In this document: one piece after another, positions 34,673 to 42,580 of the stretch
Numbering within the stretch: the stretch's first letter is position 1
How the letters are laid out: each line of letters starts with the position of its first letter
From: Cytophagales bacterium
GTDB lineage: Bacteria > Bacteroidota > Bacteroidia > Cytophagales > Cyclobacteriaceae
Assembly: GCA_020403045.1 (NCBI GenBank)
Contig: JADBYK010000025.1
Span: 1 to 64,000, forward strand
Direction of reading: 5' to 3'
Length of the DNA: 64,000 nucleotides
Program-made: the position numbers and the translations under genes
Notes under the pieces: generated by a model
What the model saw: the letters and a program-made list of their open reading frames with translations, nothing else
Database searches by the model: none
What the model was told of the DNA's origin: nothing

Positions 34673-36040
34673 ATGAAATTTTTTCGGTTCAATTCTTTAC
34701 TCACAATCAACAATTGGCTTTCTCCTGCCTATGTTGGAGTAGGTGAAAACGGGAATGTTCATTATTTGGATTCAAAAGCTCCTAATGAATCTATTGCCAT
34801 CGAAGCAGTACAAGGTTTTGCCCTGCCCGGTTTTCAAAATGCCCACTCGCACGCCTTTCAATATGCCCTGGCCGGCCTGGCAGAAAATCATCCGAGTGGC
34901 ATCGATGATGACTTTTGGACGTGGCGCGAGGAAATGTATAAGTGTGCCTTGTCTGTTAACCCGGATCAGGCAGAAGCAATTGCCGCCATGCTGTATGCCG
35001 AAATGGTGAGGCATGGGTATACTCACGTTGCTGAGTTTCATTATTTGCATCATGACAAAGACGGGAAGCCCTATTCGAATTTGGTGGAGATGGGTGAACG
35101 AATGGTTAGTGCGGCAAAGACAGCCGGAATAAAGATTACACTTGTGCCCGTTTTTTATCAAAAGGGAAATTTTGGTCAAGAGCCTCAACCTCGGCAGCGA
35201 AGGTTTATTTCAAAATCAGTTGACGACTATTTTAAGTTGCTAGACGCTTCTTACTCCGTAGTGAAAAATTACCATTCGGGATCACTTGGGTTTAGCGTTC
35301 ACTCACTTAGAGCGGTTGATCTAATCGATGTAGTAAAAGCATTTAATCAAGGGCCTAAAGATTTACCTTTTCATCTCCATGTAGCCGAGCAAAAGAAAGA
35401 AGTAGAAGATTGTCTCGCCTTTTCGGGAAAGCGACCCATGCAATGGTTATTAGATAACCTAAATGTTAATGAGCGTTTTCATTTGGTTCACTCCACTCAC
35501 TTGAATGATGATGAATTAACTAGGTTAGCAAAATCAAAGGCCAACGTGGTTTTATGTCCATCCACTGAAGGAAATCTGGGCGATGGTATATTCCGAATGA
35601 GAGAGTATGTAAAAATGGGTGGGCATTGGAGCATCGGCACGGATAGTCACATTGGATTGAATCCGTTTGAAGAATTTAGAATGATCGATTATCGGCAAAG
35701 ATTAGTTACCAACAAACGAAACACATTCGAAGGAGATGCTGCCAGAACAATGATCAACGAATCGGTAACACAAGGGCGCATGGCCATGGGCAGAGAAACG
35801 TCTGATCATTTTGAAATAGGTCAACCGTTTGATGCGTTGATTGTCAGCGCCACCACACATCTGCTTGCTGATACCTCAGAGAAAAATCGACTGGCCACCA
35901 TTCTTTTCACTGGCGATTCAAGCAGAAATATGGGAACCATTGTCAATGGGAACTGGGTCGTTAAAAATCAGCATCATCAGAATGGCTACTCCATAAAAGT
36001 CGCTTTCGCCAAAGTCATGAAAGAGCTAAAGAATAGGTGA
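34673..36040 (+). CDS. hutF: Formimidoylglutamate deiminase
   Basis: Amidohydrolase that converts N-formimino-glutamate to N-formylglutamate and ammonia, the substrate for HutG. Metal and substrate residues are visible: GFQNAHSHAFQ near residue 55, FHLHVAEQKKEV near 237, LVHSTHLND near 270 and SIGTDSHIGLNPFEEFRMI near 320. The 455-aa length and the final GNWVVKN agree with the HutF family. HutF plus HutG defines the five-step variant of histidine use; HutH, HutU and HutI are not in this window. Confidence 0.92.
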   Translation: MKFFRFNSLLTINNWLSPAYVGVGENGNVHYLDSKAPNESIAIEAVQGFALPGFQNAHSHAFQYALAGLAENHPSGIDDDFWTWREEMYKCALSVNPDQAEAIAAMLYAEMVRHGYTHVAEFHYLHHDKDGKPYSNLVEMGERMVSAAKTAGIKITLVPVFYQKGNFGQEPQPRQRRFISKSVDDYFKLLDASYSVVKNYHSGSLGFSVHSLRAVDLIDVVKAFNQGPKDLPFHLHVAEQKKEVEDCLAFSGKRPMQWLLDNLNVNERFHLVHSTHLNDDELTRLAKSKANVVLCPSTEGNLGDGIFRMREYVKMGGHWSIGTDSHIGLNPFEEFRMIDYRQRLVTNKRNTFEGDAARTMINESVTQGRMAMGRETSDHFEIGQPFDALIVSATTHLLADTSEKNRLATILFTGDSSRNMGTIVNGNWVVKNQHHQNGYSIKVAFAKVMKELKNR

Positions 36041-36083
36041 TTTCTTTCCTGCATTCACTTCAAAAAATTGGTGCCGTAATTCA

Positions 36084-36091
36084 TATATTTG
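36084..36091 (+). promoter_or_regulatory. Candidate -7 promoter element for the AbiEii pair
   Basis: TATATTTG matches the Bacteroidetes -7 consensus TAnnTTTG. It ends 4 bp before the ATG at 36096, so a transcript would start very near the start codon (leaderless or nearly so). The -33 TTG is not at ideal spacing (the nearest TTG at 36068-36070 is too close). Confidence 0.35.
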
Positions 36092-36095
36092 TTTC

Positions 36096-36365
36096 ATGGA
36101 AACGCGCGAGGAGGTTCTAAGAAAAATCAACTGGGATTATACCTATACGGTCGCTGACCAAGAGAAACTGCTTGCCAGCGAAAATCTATCAGATAAAAAA
36201 CACATTTACGTTAAGCTTTTACAGGGTGTACGCTGGTATACTCTTTTATCAATACTTTCAGACAAGGAATTGAAGGAGGCGATGTCCTTAGAAGTAGTAA
36301 AGGCAGTATTTCCTCAACCGCTCCGTGAAAAATACTTGTATGTTAGAAAATCATTATTTGAATAG
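36096..36365 (+). CDS. Putative antitoxin or partner of the AbiEii-type toxin
   Basis: An 89-aa acidic/helical protein (METREEVLRKINWDYTYTVADQEKLL...KKHIYVKLLQGVRWYTLLSILSDKELKEAM) with no family I recognise. Its 3' end overlaps the next gene, which encodes an AbiEii-like nucleotidyltransferase, by 26 bp (ATG 36340). The overlap and the order small protein then NTase point to a toxin-antitoxin-like pair. It is not the classic AbiEi winged-helix antitoxin, because it is much shorter. Confidence 0.7.
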   Translation: METREEVLRKINWDYTYTVADQEKLLASENLSDKKHIYVKLLQGVRWYTLLSILSDKELKEAMSLEVVKAVFPQPLREKYLYVRKSLFE

Positions 36366-37017
36366 CCTTTATCCTTTACAGGATAGTGTACTGAATTTAT
36401 TGGGCAAGGTCAGTGGTGCTTTTTATCTTACTGGGGGAACTGCACTGGGTCGGTTCTATTTAAACCATCGATTTTCTGATGATCTGGATTTTTTCCTTAA
36501 TCGAGCTTTGGATTTCCAAAGCCAAACGGAATTAGCCATAGAAGAACTAAAAAGAAACTTTCCTGTAGACCTACGTGTCTCTAGCGAAAGCTATGTTCAA
36601 TTGATTCTTCAACCTAATCAATTAGAATTAAAGATTGAATTTGTGAATGATGTGGGTTATCGATATGGCAGTCCAATCTCAACAACTCTTTTTCCTCGAA
36701 CAGATCATTGGAGAAATATCCTATCAAATAAGATAACTGCACTATCGCGGGAAGCACCTAAGGATATCGCAGATATTATTTTTTTAAGTCAAAAATTCAA
36801 ATTCAACTGGGTTGATATTATTTTGGAAGCTCGGGAAAAAGATTCTTGGATAAATGAGCTTCAGGTTTTTAAAATGGTCAATGAATTTTCGATAGAAAAA
36901 CTTTCCATTGTGAATTGGATCAATCCTCCTAATTATTCAGCTCTTTCAGAATCTCTAAAAATTATCGCCAAAGACATTCTCATGGGCAAGGACAATTCGC
37001 TAGCTCAACCTTCGTAG
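36340..37017 (+). CDS. Nucleotidyltransferase AbiEii/AbiGii toxin family protein
   Basis: AbiEii-type proteins are minimal nucleotidyltransferases; characterised members transfer nucleotides to tRNA or proteins and act as toxins or phage-abortive-infection effectors. The NTase signature GGTALGRFYLNHRFSDDLDF is near residue 36: the GG of the fold and the two metal-binding Asp (D-L-D). Later residues KIEFVNDVGYR and ILSNKITALSREAPKDIADIIFL match the family's second half. ATG 36340 is chosen over GTG 36325. Downstream lies repeat copy C. Confidence 0.85.
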   Translation: MLENHYLNSLYPLQDSVLNLLGKVSGAFYLTGGTALGRFYLNHRFSDDLDFFLNRALDFQSQTELAIEELKRNFPVDLRVSSESYVQLILQPNQLELKIEFVNDVGYRYGSPISTTLFPRTDHWRNILSNKITALSREAPKDIADIIFLSQKFKFNWVDIILEAREKDSWINELQVFKMVNEFSIEKLSIVNWINPPNYSALSESLKIIAKDILMGKDNSLAQPS

Positions 37018-37028
37018 CCGAAATGTTT

Positions 37029-37216
37029 AACCCAAACTATGCATTAGGAATGCATAGTTTGCCCAGGGGGTTGACGAATACTGACGGTACCGTCAGTATT
37101 GTCAAGGTTAAACCCTGACAATGAAAATCACCAACTTGGTTTTCTTACCTGGGGCTAAATCGTTGATTTTCATTCGTCAATTATGCAATTGAATTTCTAT
37201 TGCATAATCTGGGGTT
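37029..37216 (+). repeat. Modular palindromic intergenic repeat, copy C (longest)
   Basis: Starts AACCC, then a 12-bp hairpin AAACTATGCATT/AATGCATAGTTT, GCCCAGGGGGTTGACG, a perfect 24-bp palindrome with half AATACTGACGGT (37077-37100), GTCAAGGTTAAACCCTGACAA, a hairpin ATGAAAATCA/TGATTTTCAT with long loop, a hairpin ATTATGCAAT/ATTGCATAAT, and final GGGGTT. The ATACTGACGG palindrome sits in the slot held by CAAAATGC in copies A and B, so hairpins appear to be exchanged between slots. Confidence 0.88.
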
Positions 37217-37456
37217 AAAGAGAAGAGACTAATTAAGCGAAAGATTGATCGCCAAAGAAACCTGCCACAGGAATCAACCTCGTCTTTGCTTCAGGGTACA
37301 TTTCTTATAGCCGGGGGAATATCTGCAACGACTTACTTTTGCGTAGACTTCTACAATGGACATATCGATTTCATTTCGATAGGAGGACTTTTTCTATCCA
37401 TTCTTTCAGCCATTACAGGATACCATCTCATTCAAAAAGTAAATCGAGATAAATGA
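37208..37456 (+). pseudogene. N-terminally truncated small membrane protein next to repeat C
   Basis: An open frame without an ATG runs from the end of repeat C to a TGA at 37456: KEKRLIKRKIDRQRN...SLLQGTFLIAGGISATTYFCVDFYNGHIDF, then ISIGGLFLSILSAITGYHLIQKVNRDK. Two membrane helices are evident and codon use looks coding. The only possible in-frame start is TTG 37286 (57 codons). I read it as a gene that lost its 5' end to the repeat, or a small gene with a TTG start. Confidence 0.4.
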
Positions 37457-37553
37457 TCTATTTGCCCTTCATCATCGTATTCGGGATATCATAAATTTCA
37501 AGCTATTTTTCTCAGCTTTTTTTTCGTAATTAGGCGGAATAATCTAACCCGTC

Positions 37554-40500
37554 ATGAAGAAATCACTACTATTTTCCATTGGCCTTTTGCTAGCACTGGT
37601 TGCCTATGCACAAAAGGCAAAACCCAAAGCCGAAGCGGCTTCAACAGCCCCCTCAAAATCGGATTTATACAAAGGCCTAAAGTGGCGTAACATCGGCCCC
37701 TTCCGCGGAGGACGTGCGAATGCAATCGCTGGTTCTCCAGTTGATCCGATGGTCTACTTTGTAGGCTATACCGGTGGAGGCATTGGAAAGACCGATGATG
37801 GAGGTACAACCTGGAAGAATATTTCAGATGGCTTTTTCAAAGTGGGTTCTATTGGAGACATCGCGGTATGTGAGACAGATCCAAATGTAATTTATGTAGG
37901 CACGGGAGAGCACGCAGTTCGCGGGGTAATGACTTCCTATGGCGATGGCGTATACAAATCTACCGATGGTGGCAAGACTTGGAAGAACATAGGGTTGGAA
38001 AAAACCCGTCATATCTCTGATGTGATCGTTCACCCCAATAATTCGGATATTGTTTATGTGGCAGCTCAAGGTACTGTTCACGGAGCAAATGCAGATCGTG
38101 GTATTTACAAATCGATCGATGGAGGAACTACCTGGAAGAAAACACTTTTTGTGGATGAGAACACTGGTGCTTCTTCACTTAGTATGGATATGACAAACCC
38201 CCGCATTTTGTATGCAGCTACGTGGCAACATAGGCGCTATCCTTGGAAAGTAGAAAGTGGTGGTGCTGGTTGTGCCGTTTGGAAATCAACTGATGCCGGA
38301 GAAACCTGGAGTAAAATAGTTGATGGCCTTCCAAAAGAAATGGGAAAGATTGGCGTGAGTGTTTCTCGCGCAAATCCGAATAGAGTTTTTGCAATTGTTG
38401 AGGCTGAGAAATCGAAGGCAGGCTTGTATCGTTCAGATGATGGCGGCAAAAAATGGAATTTGCTTTCAACCGATCAGAATATCACCTCCCGTTCGTGGTA
38501 CTATATGGAAGTGTTTGCTGATCCGGTTAATGCAGATGTTGTGTATGTGTTGAATGCTCCGATGACTCGCTCTATTGATGGTGGAAAAACCTTTTCAACT
38601 ATTCGTGTAGGTCATGGCGATACGCACGATTTGTGGATCAACCCAAAGAACAATCAAAACTTTGCTTTGGCCGATGATGGCGGTGGAGAAATCAGTTACA
38701 ATACAGGGAGAACATTCTCGCCTCTCAACAATCAGGCAACCTCACAGTTCTATCGCGTGATTGCCGATAATCGTTTTCCGTATTGGGTATATGGTGGACA
38801 ACAAGATAACTCATCAGTGGCCACACCTAGTAGAAATGGAAGCTTTGGAATTACGGACAAGGATTGGATCAACGGCCCCGGTTGTGAAAGTGCATGGGTG
38901 GCATTCAATGACCCGAACAATCCGGAACTATTGTATGGTGGCTGTTACCAAGGTCAAATTGATGTGTTAGATACTCGCACGAGCGAAACCAAAGACCTGC
39001 AAGAGTATCCGTCTACAAATCTTGCGTTTGCTCCAAAGAAGATGAAATATCGTTTTAATTGGAATGCACCACTTATTAATTCTCCACATGATCCAAAAGT
39101 AATGTACCATGCGGCCAATGTCTTGTTTAAAACAACCAATGGTGGATTAAGCTGGGATGTAGTAAGCCCGGACCTTACTCGTAACGATACAACCAAACAA
39201 GACGTAAGCGGAGGCCCGATTACCAATGAAGGTGCCGGTGGAGAAAATTATAATACGATCTATTATGTAATTGAATCTTCACACGAAGTGGGTGTGATTT
39301 ACACCGGCAGCGATTGTGGACTAGTTCATCTGACTAAAGATGGTGGAAAAAATTGGAGCAATGTTACCCCTGCAGGTTTGCCAGAGGGAATGATTCATTC
39401 TATCGAAGTGTCTCCACATGACAAAGGCACTGTTTATATTTCAGCTTCGCGTTATAAGTTTAACGACTACAGCAACATGACCTACAAATCTGTTGACTAT
39501 GGAAAAACATGGACGAAGATTGGTGCGGGTGTTGAATCGGATGATTTTATCAAAGTCATTCGCGAAGACAAAAAAGTAAAAGGATTATTATACGCAGGTG
39601 CCGAGAGAGGATTTTATATCTCTTATGATGGAGGAACTTCCTTTAGCAGATTTCAATTGAACTTACCGGTTGTGCCTGTAACTGATTTGACTATTCGCGA
39701 CAATGATTTAGTAGCCGCAACTGCAGGAAGATCGTTTTGGATACTGGATGACTTGGGCGCGATTCAACAAACAAAAGGAAATATAGATGCTGCTTTAAAG
39801 ATATTCAGTCCAAAACCTACTTATCGCCTGTCTTCGGTAACCATTCCGGAATATTTTGGAGATATACCAGGATTAGGTCGCAACCCTGCAAATGGTGTTT
39901 TGCTTGATTACTATTTGAAAGAGAAAGCGGATACATCAAAAGTCTCGTTGGAAATTCTAGACCTGAACGGAAAAGTGCTTCGTTCTTATACTAGCAAAAA
40001 AGATGAAAGCTTCAAGCCTTATGCGGGAGGGCCACCCGCAAAACAAACCATTCCGGCAGAAGCGGGATTGAATCGTTTCGCTTGGGATTTTAGAACCGAA
40101 GCGCTCAGTGGAGTCCAAGGAGTGTACGTTTATGGCGATTACAGCGGATATCGTGTTGCACCGGGGAAATACAAAGCGCGTATTACGCACAAAGGCCAAT
40201 CGTCAGAAACGGAGTTGGAAATTATTGCAGACCCCAAGGTAACAGCAACGGCCGCTGACTGGGCAGCGCAGCAAGATTTTCTAAAACAAGCTGGCGAACA
40301 ATTTGAAGAAGTTCATAAGAACGTGAACAAAATGCGCCAGGTAAAGAAACAAATTGAAACGTATAACGAATCGCTTAAAGACAATGCAGATGCGAAAGAC
40401 ATTGTCAACACGGGGAAAGAGTTGATCAAAAAAATTGAAAAGTGGGAAGGCAATTTAATTGAACCTAGGAGTAAAAATTTTCAGGATGTCATTAATTTTC

Positions 40501-40736
40501 CGAACAAGCTCAATTCAGAGTTCTTGCAGTTGCGTGGAGTTGCAGATCAACATGACCCTCGCTTAACAAAAGGAGTGCAGGATCGTGCACGCGATGTGCA
40601 AGCCGACTGGGCAAAATACAAACAGCAAATGCAGATCTTGATCAATTCAGATATTAGTACTTATAATAAGATGTTTAAAGACAAGAACATGCCCGCGCTA
40701 ATTACTGAAACGAAGGAGACGATCATAAACAACTAA
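37554..40736 (+). CDS. Secreted BNR/Asp-box repeat (VPS10/sortilin-like) protein
   Basis: A large periplasmic or secreted protein with a signal peptide (LLFSIGLLLALVAYAQ). It has many Asp-box/BNR motifs: KTDDGGTTWKN, KSTDGGKTWKN, KSIDGGTTWKK, KSTDAGETWSK, YRSDDGGKKWN, TTNGGLSWDV and SYDGGTSFSR. These form a beta-propeller as in sialidases, Vps10/sortilin and photosystem assembly factors, and by themselves do not define an enzyme. The C-terminal region (about 830-1060) includes a helical, charged part EVHKNVNKMRQVKKQIETYN. The 1060-aa length and layout match a common Bacteroidetes family annotated as 'glycosyl hydrolase'; a hydrolase role is not supported by a catalytic motif here. A strong terminator follows. 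Confidence 0.85.
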   Translation: MKKSLLFSIGLLLALVAYAQKAKPKAEAASTAPSKSDLYKGLKWRNIGPFRGGRANAIAGSPVDPMVYFVGYTGGGIGKTDDGGTTWKNISDGFFKVGSIGDIAVCETDPNVIYVGTGEHAVRGVMTSYGDGVYKSTDGGKTWKNIGLEKTRHISDVIVHPNNSDIVYVAAQGTVHGANADRGIYKSIDGGTTWKKTLFVDENTGASSLSMDMTNPRILYAATWQHRRYPWKVESGGAGCAVWKSTDAGETWSKIVDGLPKEMGKIGVSVSRANPNRVFAIVEAEKSKAGLYRSDDGGKKWNLLSTDQNITSRSWYYMEVFADPVNADVVYVLNAPMTRSIDGGKTFSTIRVGHGDTHDLWINPKNNQNFALADDGGGEISYNTGRTFSPLNNQATSQFYRVIADNRFPYWVYGGQQDNSSVATPSRNGSFGITDKDWINGPGCESAWVAFNDPNNPELLYGGCYQGQIDVLDTRTSETKDLQEYPSTNLAFAPKKMKYRFNWNAPLINSPHDPKVMYHAANVLFKTTNGGLSWDVVSPDLTRNDTTKQDVSGGPITNEGAGGENYNTIYYVIESSHEVGVIYTGSDCGLVHLTKDGGKNWSNVTPAGLPEGMIHSIEVSPHDKGTVYISASRYKFNDYSNMTYKSVDYGKTWTKIGAGVESDDFIKVIREDKKVKGLLYAGAERGFYISYDGGTSFSRFQLNLPVVPVTDLTIRDNDLVAATAGRSFWILDDLGAIQQTKGNIDAALKIFSPKPTYRLSSVTIPEYFGDIPGLGRNPANGVLLDYYLKEKADTSKVSLEILDLNGKVLRSYTSKKDESFKPYAGGPPAKQTIPAEAGLNRFAWDFRTEALSGVQGVYVYGDYSGYRVAPGKYKARITHKGQSSETELEIIADPKVTATAADWAAQQDFLKQAGEQFEEVHKNVNKMRQVKKQIETYNESLKDNADAKDIVNTGKELIKKIEKWEGNLIEPRSKNFQDVINFPNKLNSEFLQLRGVADQHDPRLTKGVQDRARDVQADWAKYKQQMQILINSDISTYNKMFKDKNMPALITETKETIINN

Positions 40737-40741
40737 TACTA

Positions 40742-40776
40742 AAAGATAAACGTCTCAATGGGGGCGTTTATCTTTT
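40742..40776 (+). terminator. Rho-independent terminator
   Basis: AAAGATAAACG, a 12-base loop (TCTCAATGGGGG) and CGTTTATCTTT followed by TT. It lies just after the BNR-protein stop at 40736 and before the NAD-cluster regulator, so it should insulate the two. Confidence 0.8.
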
Positions 40777-40827
40777 TATTTTGACTCTCTCAGGCTAGCA
40801 AGGTTGTTAGAGACATTTCAAATTGAA

Positions 40828-40853
40828 TATATTTGTGTAACCCGCACACAAAT
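40828..40853 (+). promoter_or_regulatory. Promoter and 23-bp operator of the nrtR-like gene
   Basis: TATATTTG at 40828-40835 matches the Bacteroidetes -7 element. Overlapping it, ATTTGTGT (40831-40838), a 7-bp spacer and ACACAAAT (40846-40853) form a perfect inverted repeat that reaches into the ATG at 40852. A repressor bound here would cover both the promoter and the start codon, which fits autoregulation. A TTG at 40804 with 21-bp spacing could be the -33 element. Confidence 0.65.
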
Positions 40854-41535
40854 GCCCCAATCCATTAAAGTTTCTGTTGATGCTGTAGTATTCGGCTACG
40901 ATCCCGAGGAGGGAGTTTCGGTTCTGCTGATCAAGCGTAAATATGAGCCCTTTCAAAAATTCTGGGCGCTACCAGGCGGATTGGTAGAAGATACAGAATC
41001 CTTGGAAGAAGCCGTAAGAAGGGAGCTAAAGGAAGAAGCAGGCATTGATGTCACTTATTTGGAACAACTTTATTCATTTGGTAAGCCAGACCGTGACCCG
41101 CGCAATCGAGTGATTTCTGTAACGTATTATGGACTGGTGAGGCCAAAAGATTTTCAAATCTCTGCACAGACGGATGCAGAAGATGTGGCTTGGTTCAATA
41201 TAAAAAAGCTGCCGCGCTTAGCTTTTGATCATAAACACATTGTGGACACAGCCATTAAGCGCTTACGTGGAAAAATTGCCTACGAACCTATCGGCTTTGA
41301 ACTATTAGACAAGAAATTCCCTTTCTCTGACTTAGAAAAGTTGTATCAGGCTCTCTTGGATCAAAACCTGGACAGGCGCAATTTTAAAAAGAAGATCATG
41401 GCTTACGGCTTTCTGGAAGAGCTAGACGAAAGTATTCAACGCGGTGCCGGGCGACCCGCTAAGTTGCACCAATTCAATAAAAAGAAGTACTTCGAGCTGA
41501 AAGAGAACGGTTACAACTTCGATCTTTTCCTCTGA
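40852..41535 (+). CDS. nrtR: NrtR-type Nudix transcriptional regulator of NAD metabolism
   Basis: NrtR proteins are repressors with a Nudix domain that senses ADP-ribose-like molecules and a C-terminal winged helix. The Nudix domain (residues about 5-135) has an intact box: GGLVEDTE..., then REL-EE-GI, so hydrolytic activity may remain (many NrtRs have lost it). The C-terminal part KKIMAYGFLEELDESIQRGAGRPAKLHQFNKKKYFEL is the winged-helix portion. ATG 40852 is used rather than the frame start at 40804. It directly precedes the NAD salvage genes, and the same 23-bp inverted repeat is found before itself and before nadM. Confidence 0.88.
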   Translation: MPQSIKVSVDAVVFGYDPEEGVSVLLIKRKYEPFQKFWALPGGLVEDTESLEEAVRRELKEEAGIDVTYLEQLYSFGKPDRDPRNRVISVTYYGLVRPKDFQISAQTDAEDVAWFNIKKLPRLAFDHKHIVDTAIKRLRGKIAYEPIGFELLDKKFPFSDLEKLYQALLDQNLDRRNFKKKIMAYGFLEELDESIQRGAGRPAKLHQFNKKKYFELKENGYNFDLFL

Positions 41536-41553
41536 GGATCAATCCATTAACTA

Positions 41554-41576
41554 ATTATTGTATTATTTACACAAAT
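41554..41576 (+). promoter_or_regulatory. Upstream operator of the NAD operon
   Basis: ATTATTGT (41554-41561), 7-bp spacer, ACACAAAT (41569-41576). The right half is identical to the nrtR operator and the left half differs at two bases. It lies just upstream of a TTTG (41580-41583) that would be the -33 element. Confidence 0.55.
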
Positions 41577-41579
41577 AGG

Positions 41580-41630
41580 TTTGCAAAATCGAAACTCTTT
41601 AGTCTATATTTGCGTGTATATTACACAAAT
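41580..41630 (+). promoter_or_regulatory. Promoter with overlapping operator of the NAD operon
   Basis: TTTG (41580-41583), 21-bp spacer, TATATTTG (41605-41612): a Bacteroidetes -33/-7 pair. ATTTGCGT (41608-41615), 7 bp, ACACAAAT (41623-41630) is an operator with one mismatch to the nrtR site and overlaps the -7 box by 5 bases. The centre-to-centre distance to the upstream operator is 54 bp. Confidence 0.65.
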
Positions 41631-41674
41631 AGGAATTGAAAAGACCAAGAAGCATCATCTAAACACATTCGCAA

Positions 41675-42574
41675 ATGAAAACAATCGGGGTCATTATTGC
41701 TCGCTTTCAATCACCATACCTGCACGAAGGCCACAAAGCACTGGTAGATTCGGTTCAAAAGAATCACAACAAAACAGTTATTGTGCTTGGCGTGTCCCCT
41801 GTGCTGGGCAGTCGCAAAAACCCACTCGATTTTCACACACGGGAAAAAATGATCAAGAAAGAATATCCTGAAGTGGTGGTTCTTCCTCTCTCCGATCATC
41901 CATTAGACACTAAGTGGTCGCAAAACCTCGACAATTTATTGAGCAACTCCTTCCCTGGCTCATCATTCAAGTTGTTTGGTAGTCGCGATAGTTTTATTAA
42001 ATACTACTCCGGCCATTGTGAAGTGGTAGAGCTTCCTGAATCAGGTCCGAACAATGCCACTCTTATTCGTGAAAGGATCAGCGACAAAGTGCTGGACTCT
42101 GAGGAATTTCGCACCGGAGTGATTTACGCTTACTCGAACACGTATTTAAAAGTTTATCCCACGGTTGACATCGCAGTATTTAGAAACAATAAAATTGAAA
42201 TGCTGCTTGGTAAAAAGGAGATCGACAACAAATGGCGATTGCTGGGCGGGTTCTCTGACCCTACGGATGAAAGCTTTGAAGCAGCGGCAAGGCGCGAGTT
42301 GACAGAAGAATGTGGTGCGATTGAGATTACCGAAATGAAATATGAAAAATCTTTCCGCGTAAATGATTGGCGCTATCAATCAGAGGCAGACAAAATCATC
42401 ACGAGTTTGTTCTCTACAGATTTCATAAGTGGTAACCCTGCTGGCAGTGATGATATAGCGGAAGTGAAATGGTTTAAATTGGATGAAATTCAATCGATGA
42501 TGGATCAACAATTCACCGCAGAAGAACACATTCCACAACTTTCTTTACTAATGAAAAAATACAACACAAAATAA
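41675..42574 (+). CDS. nadM: Bifunctional NMN adenylyltransferase / Nudix hydrolase
   Basis: Joins NMN and ATP to NAD+, and the Nudix part likely cleaves ADP-ribose-like molecules. N-terminal domain: VIIARFQSPYLHEGHKAL with the HxGH catalytic motif near residue 18, and SPVLGSRKNPLDFHTREKM near 50. The C-terminal Nudix domain (about residues 165-295) has GGFSDPTDES..., then ARREL-EECG; it has one residue more than the canonical spacing between G and E. The 299-aa length agrees with NadM-Nudix fusions. It is the first gene after the tandem operator region, and the next gene starts 6 bp downstream. Confidence 0.93.
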   Translation: MKTIGVIIARFQSPYLHEGHKALVDSVQKNHNKTVIVLGVSPVLGSRKNPLDFHTREKMIKKEYPEVVVLPLSDHPLDTKWSQNLDNLLSNSFPGSSFKLFGSRDSFIKYYSGHCEVVELPESGPNNATLIRERISDKVLDSEEFRTGVIYAYSNTYLKVYPTVDIAVFRNNKIEMLLGKKEIDNKWRLLGGFSDPTDESFEAAARRELTEECGAIEITEMKYEKSFRVNDWRYQSEADKIITSLFSTDFISGNPAGSDDIAEVKWFKLDEIQSMMDQQFTAEEHIPQLSLLMKKYNTK

Positions 42575-42580
42575 CTGATT

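Noticed and set aside
40804-40851. Longer NrtR start
   Set aside because: The added residues are not family-like and would place the promoter -7 box and operator inside the gene.
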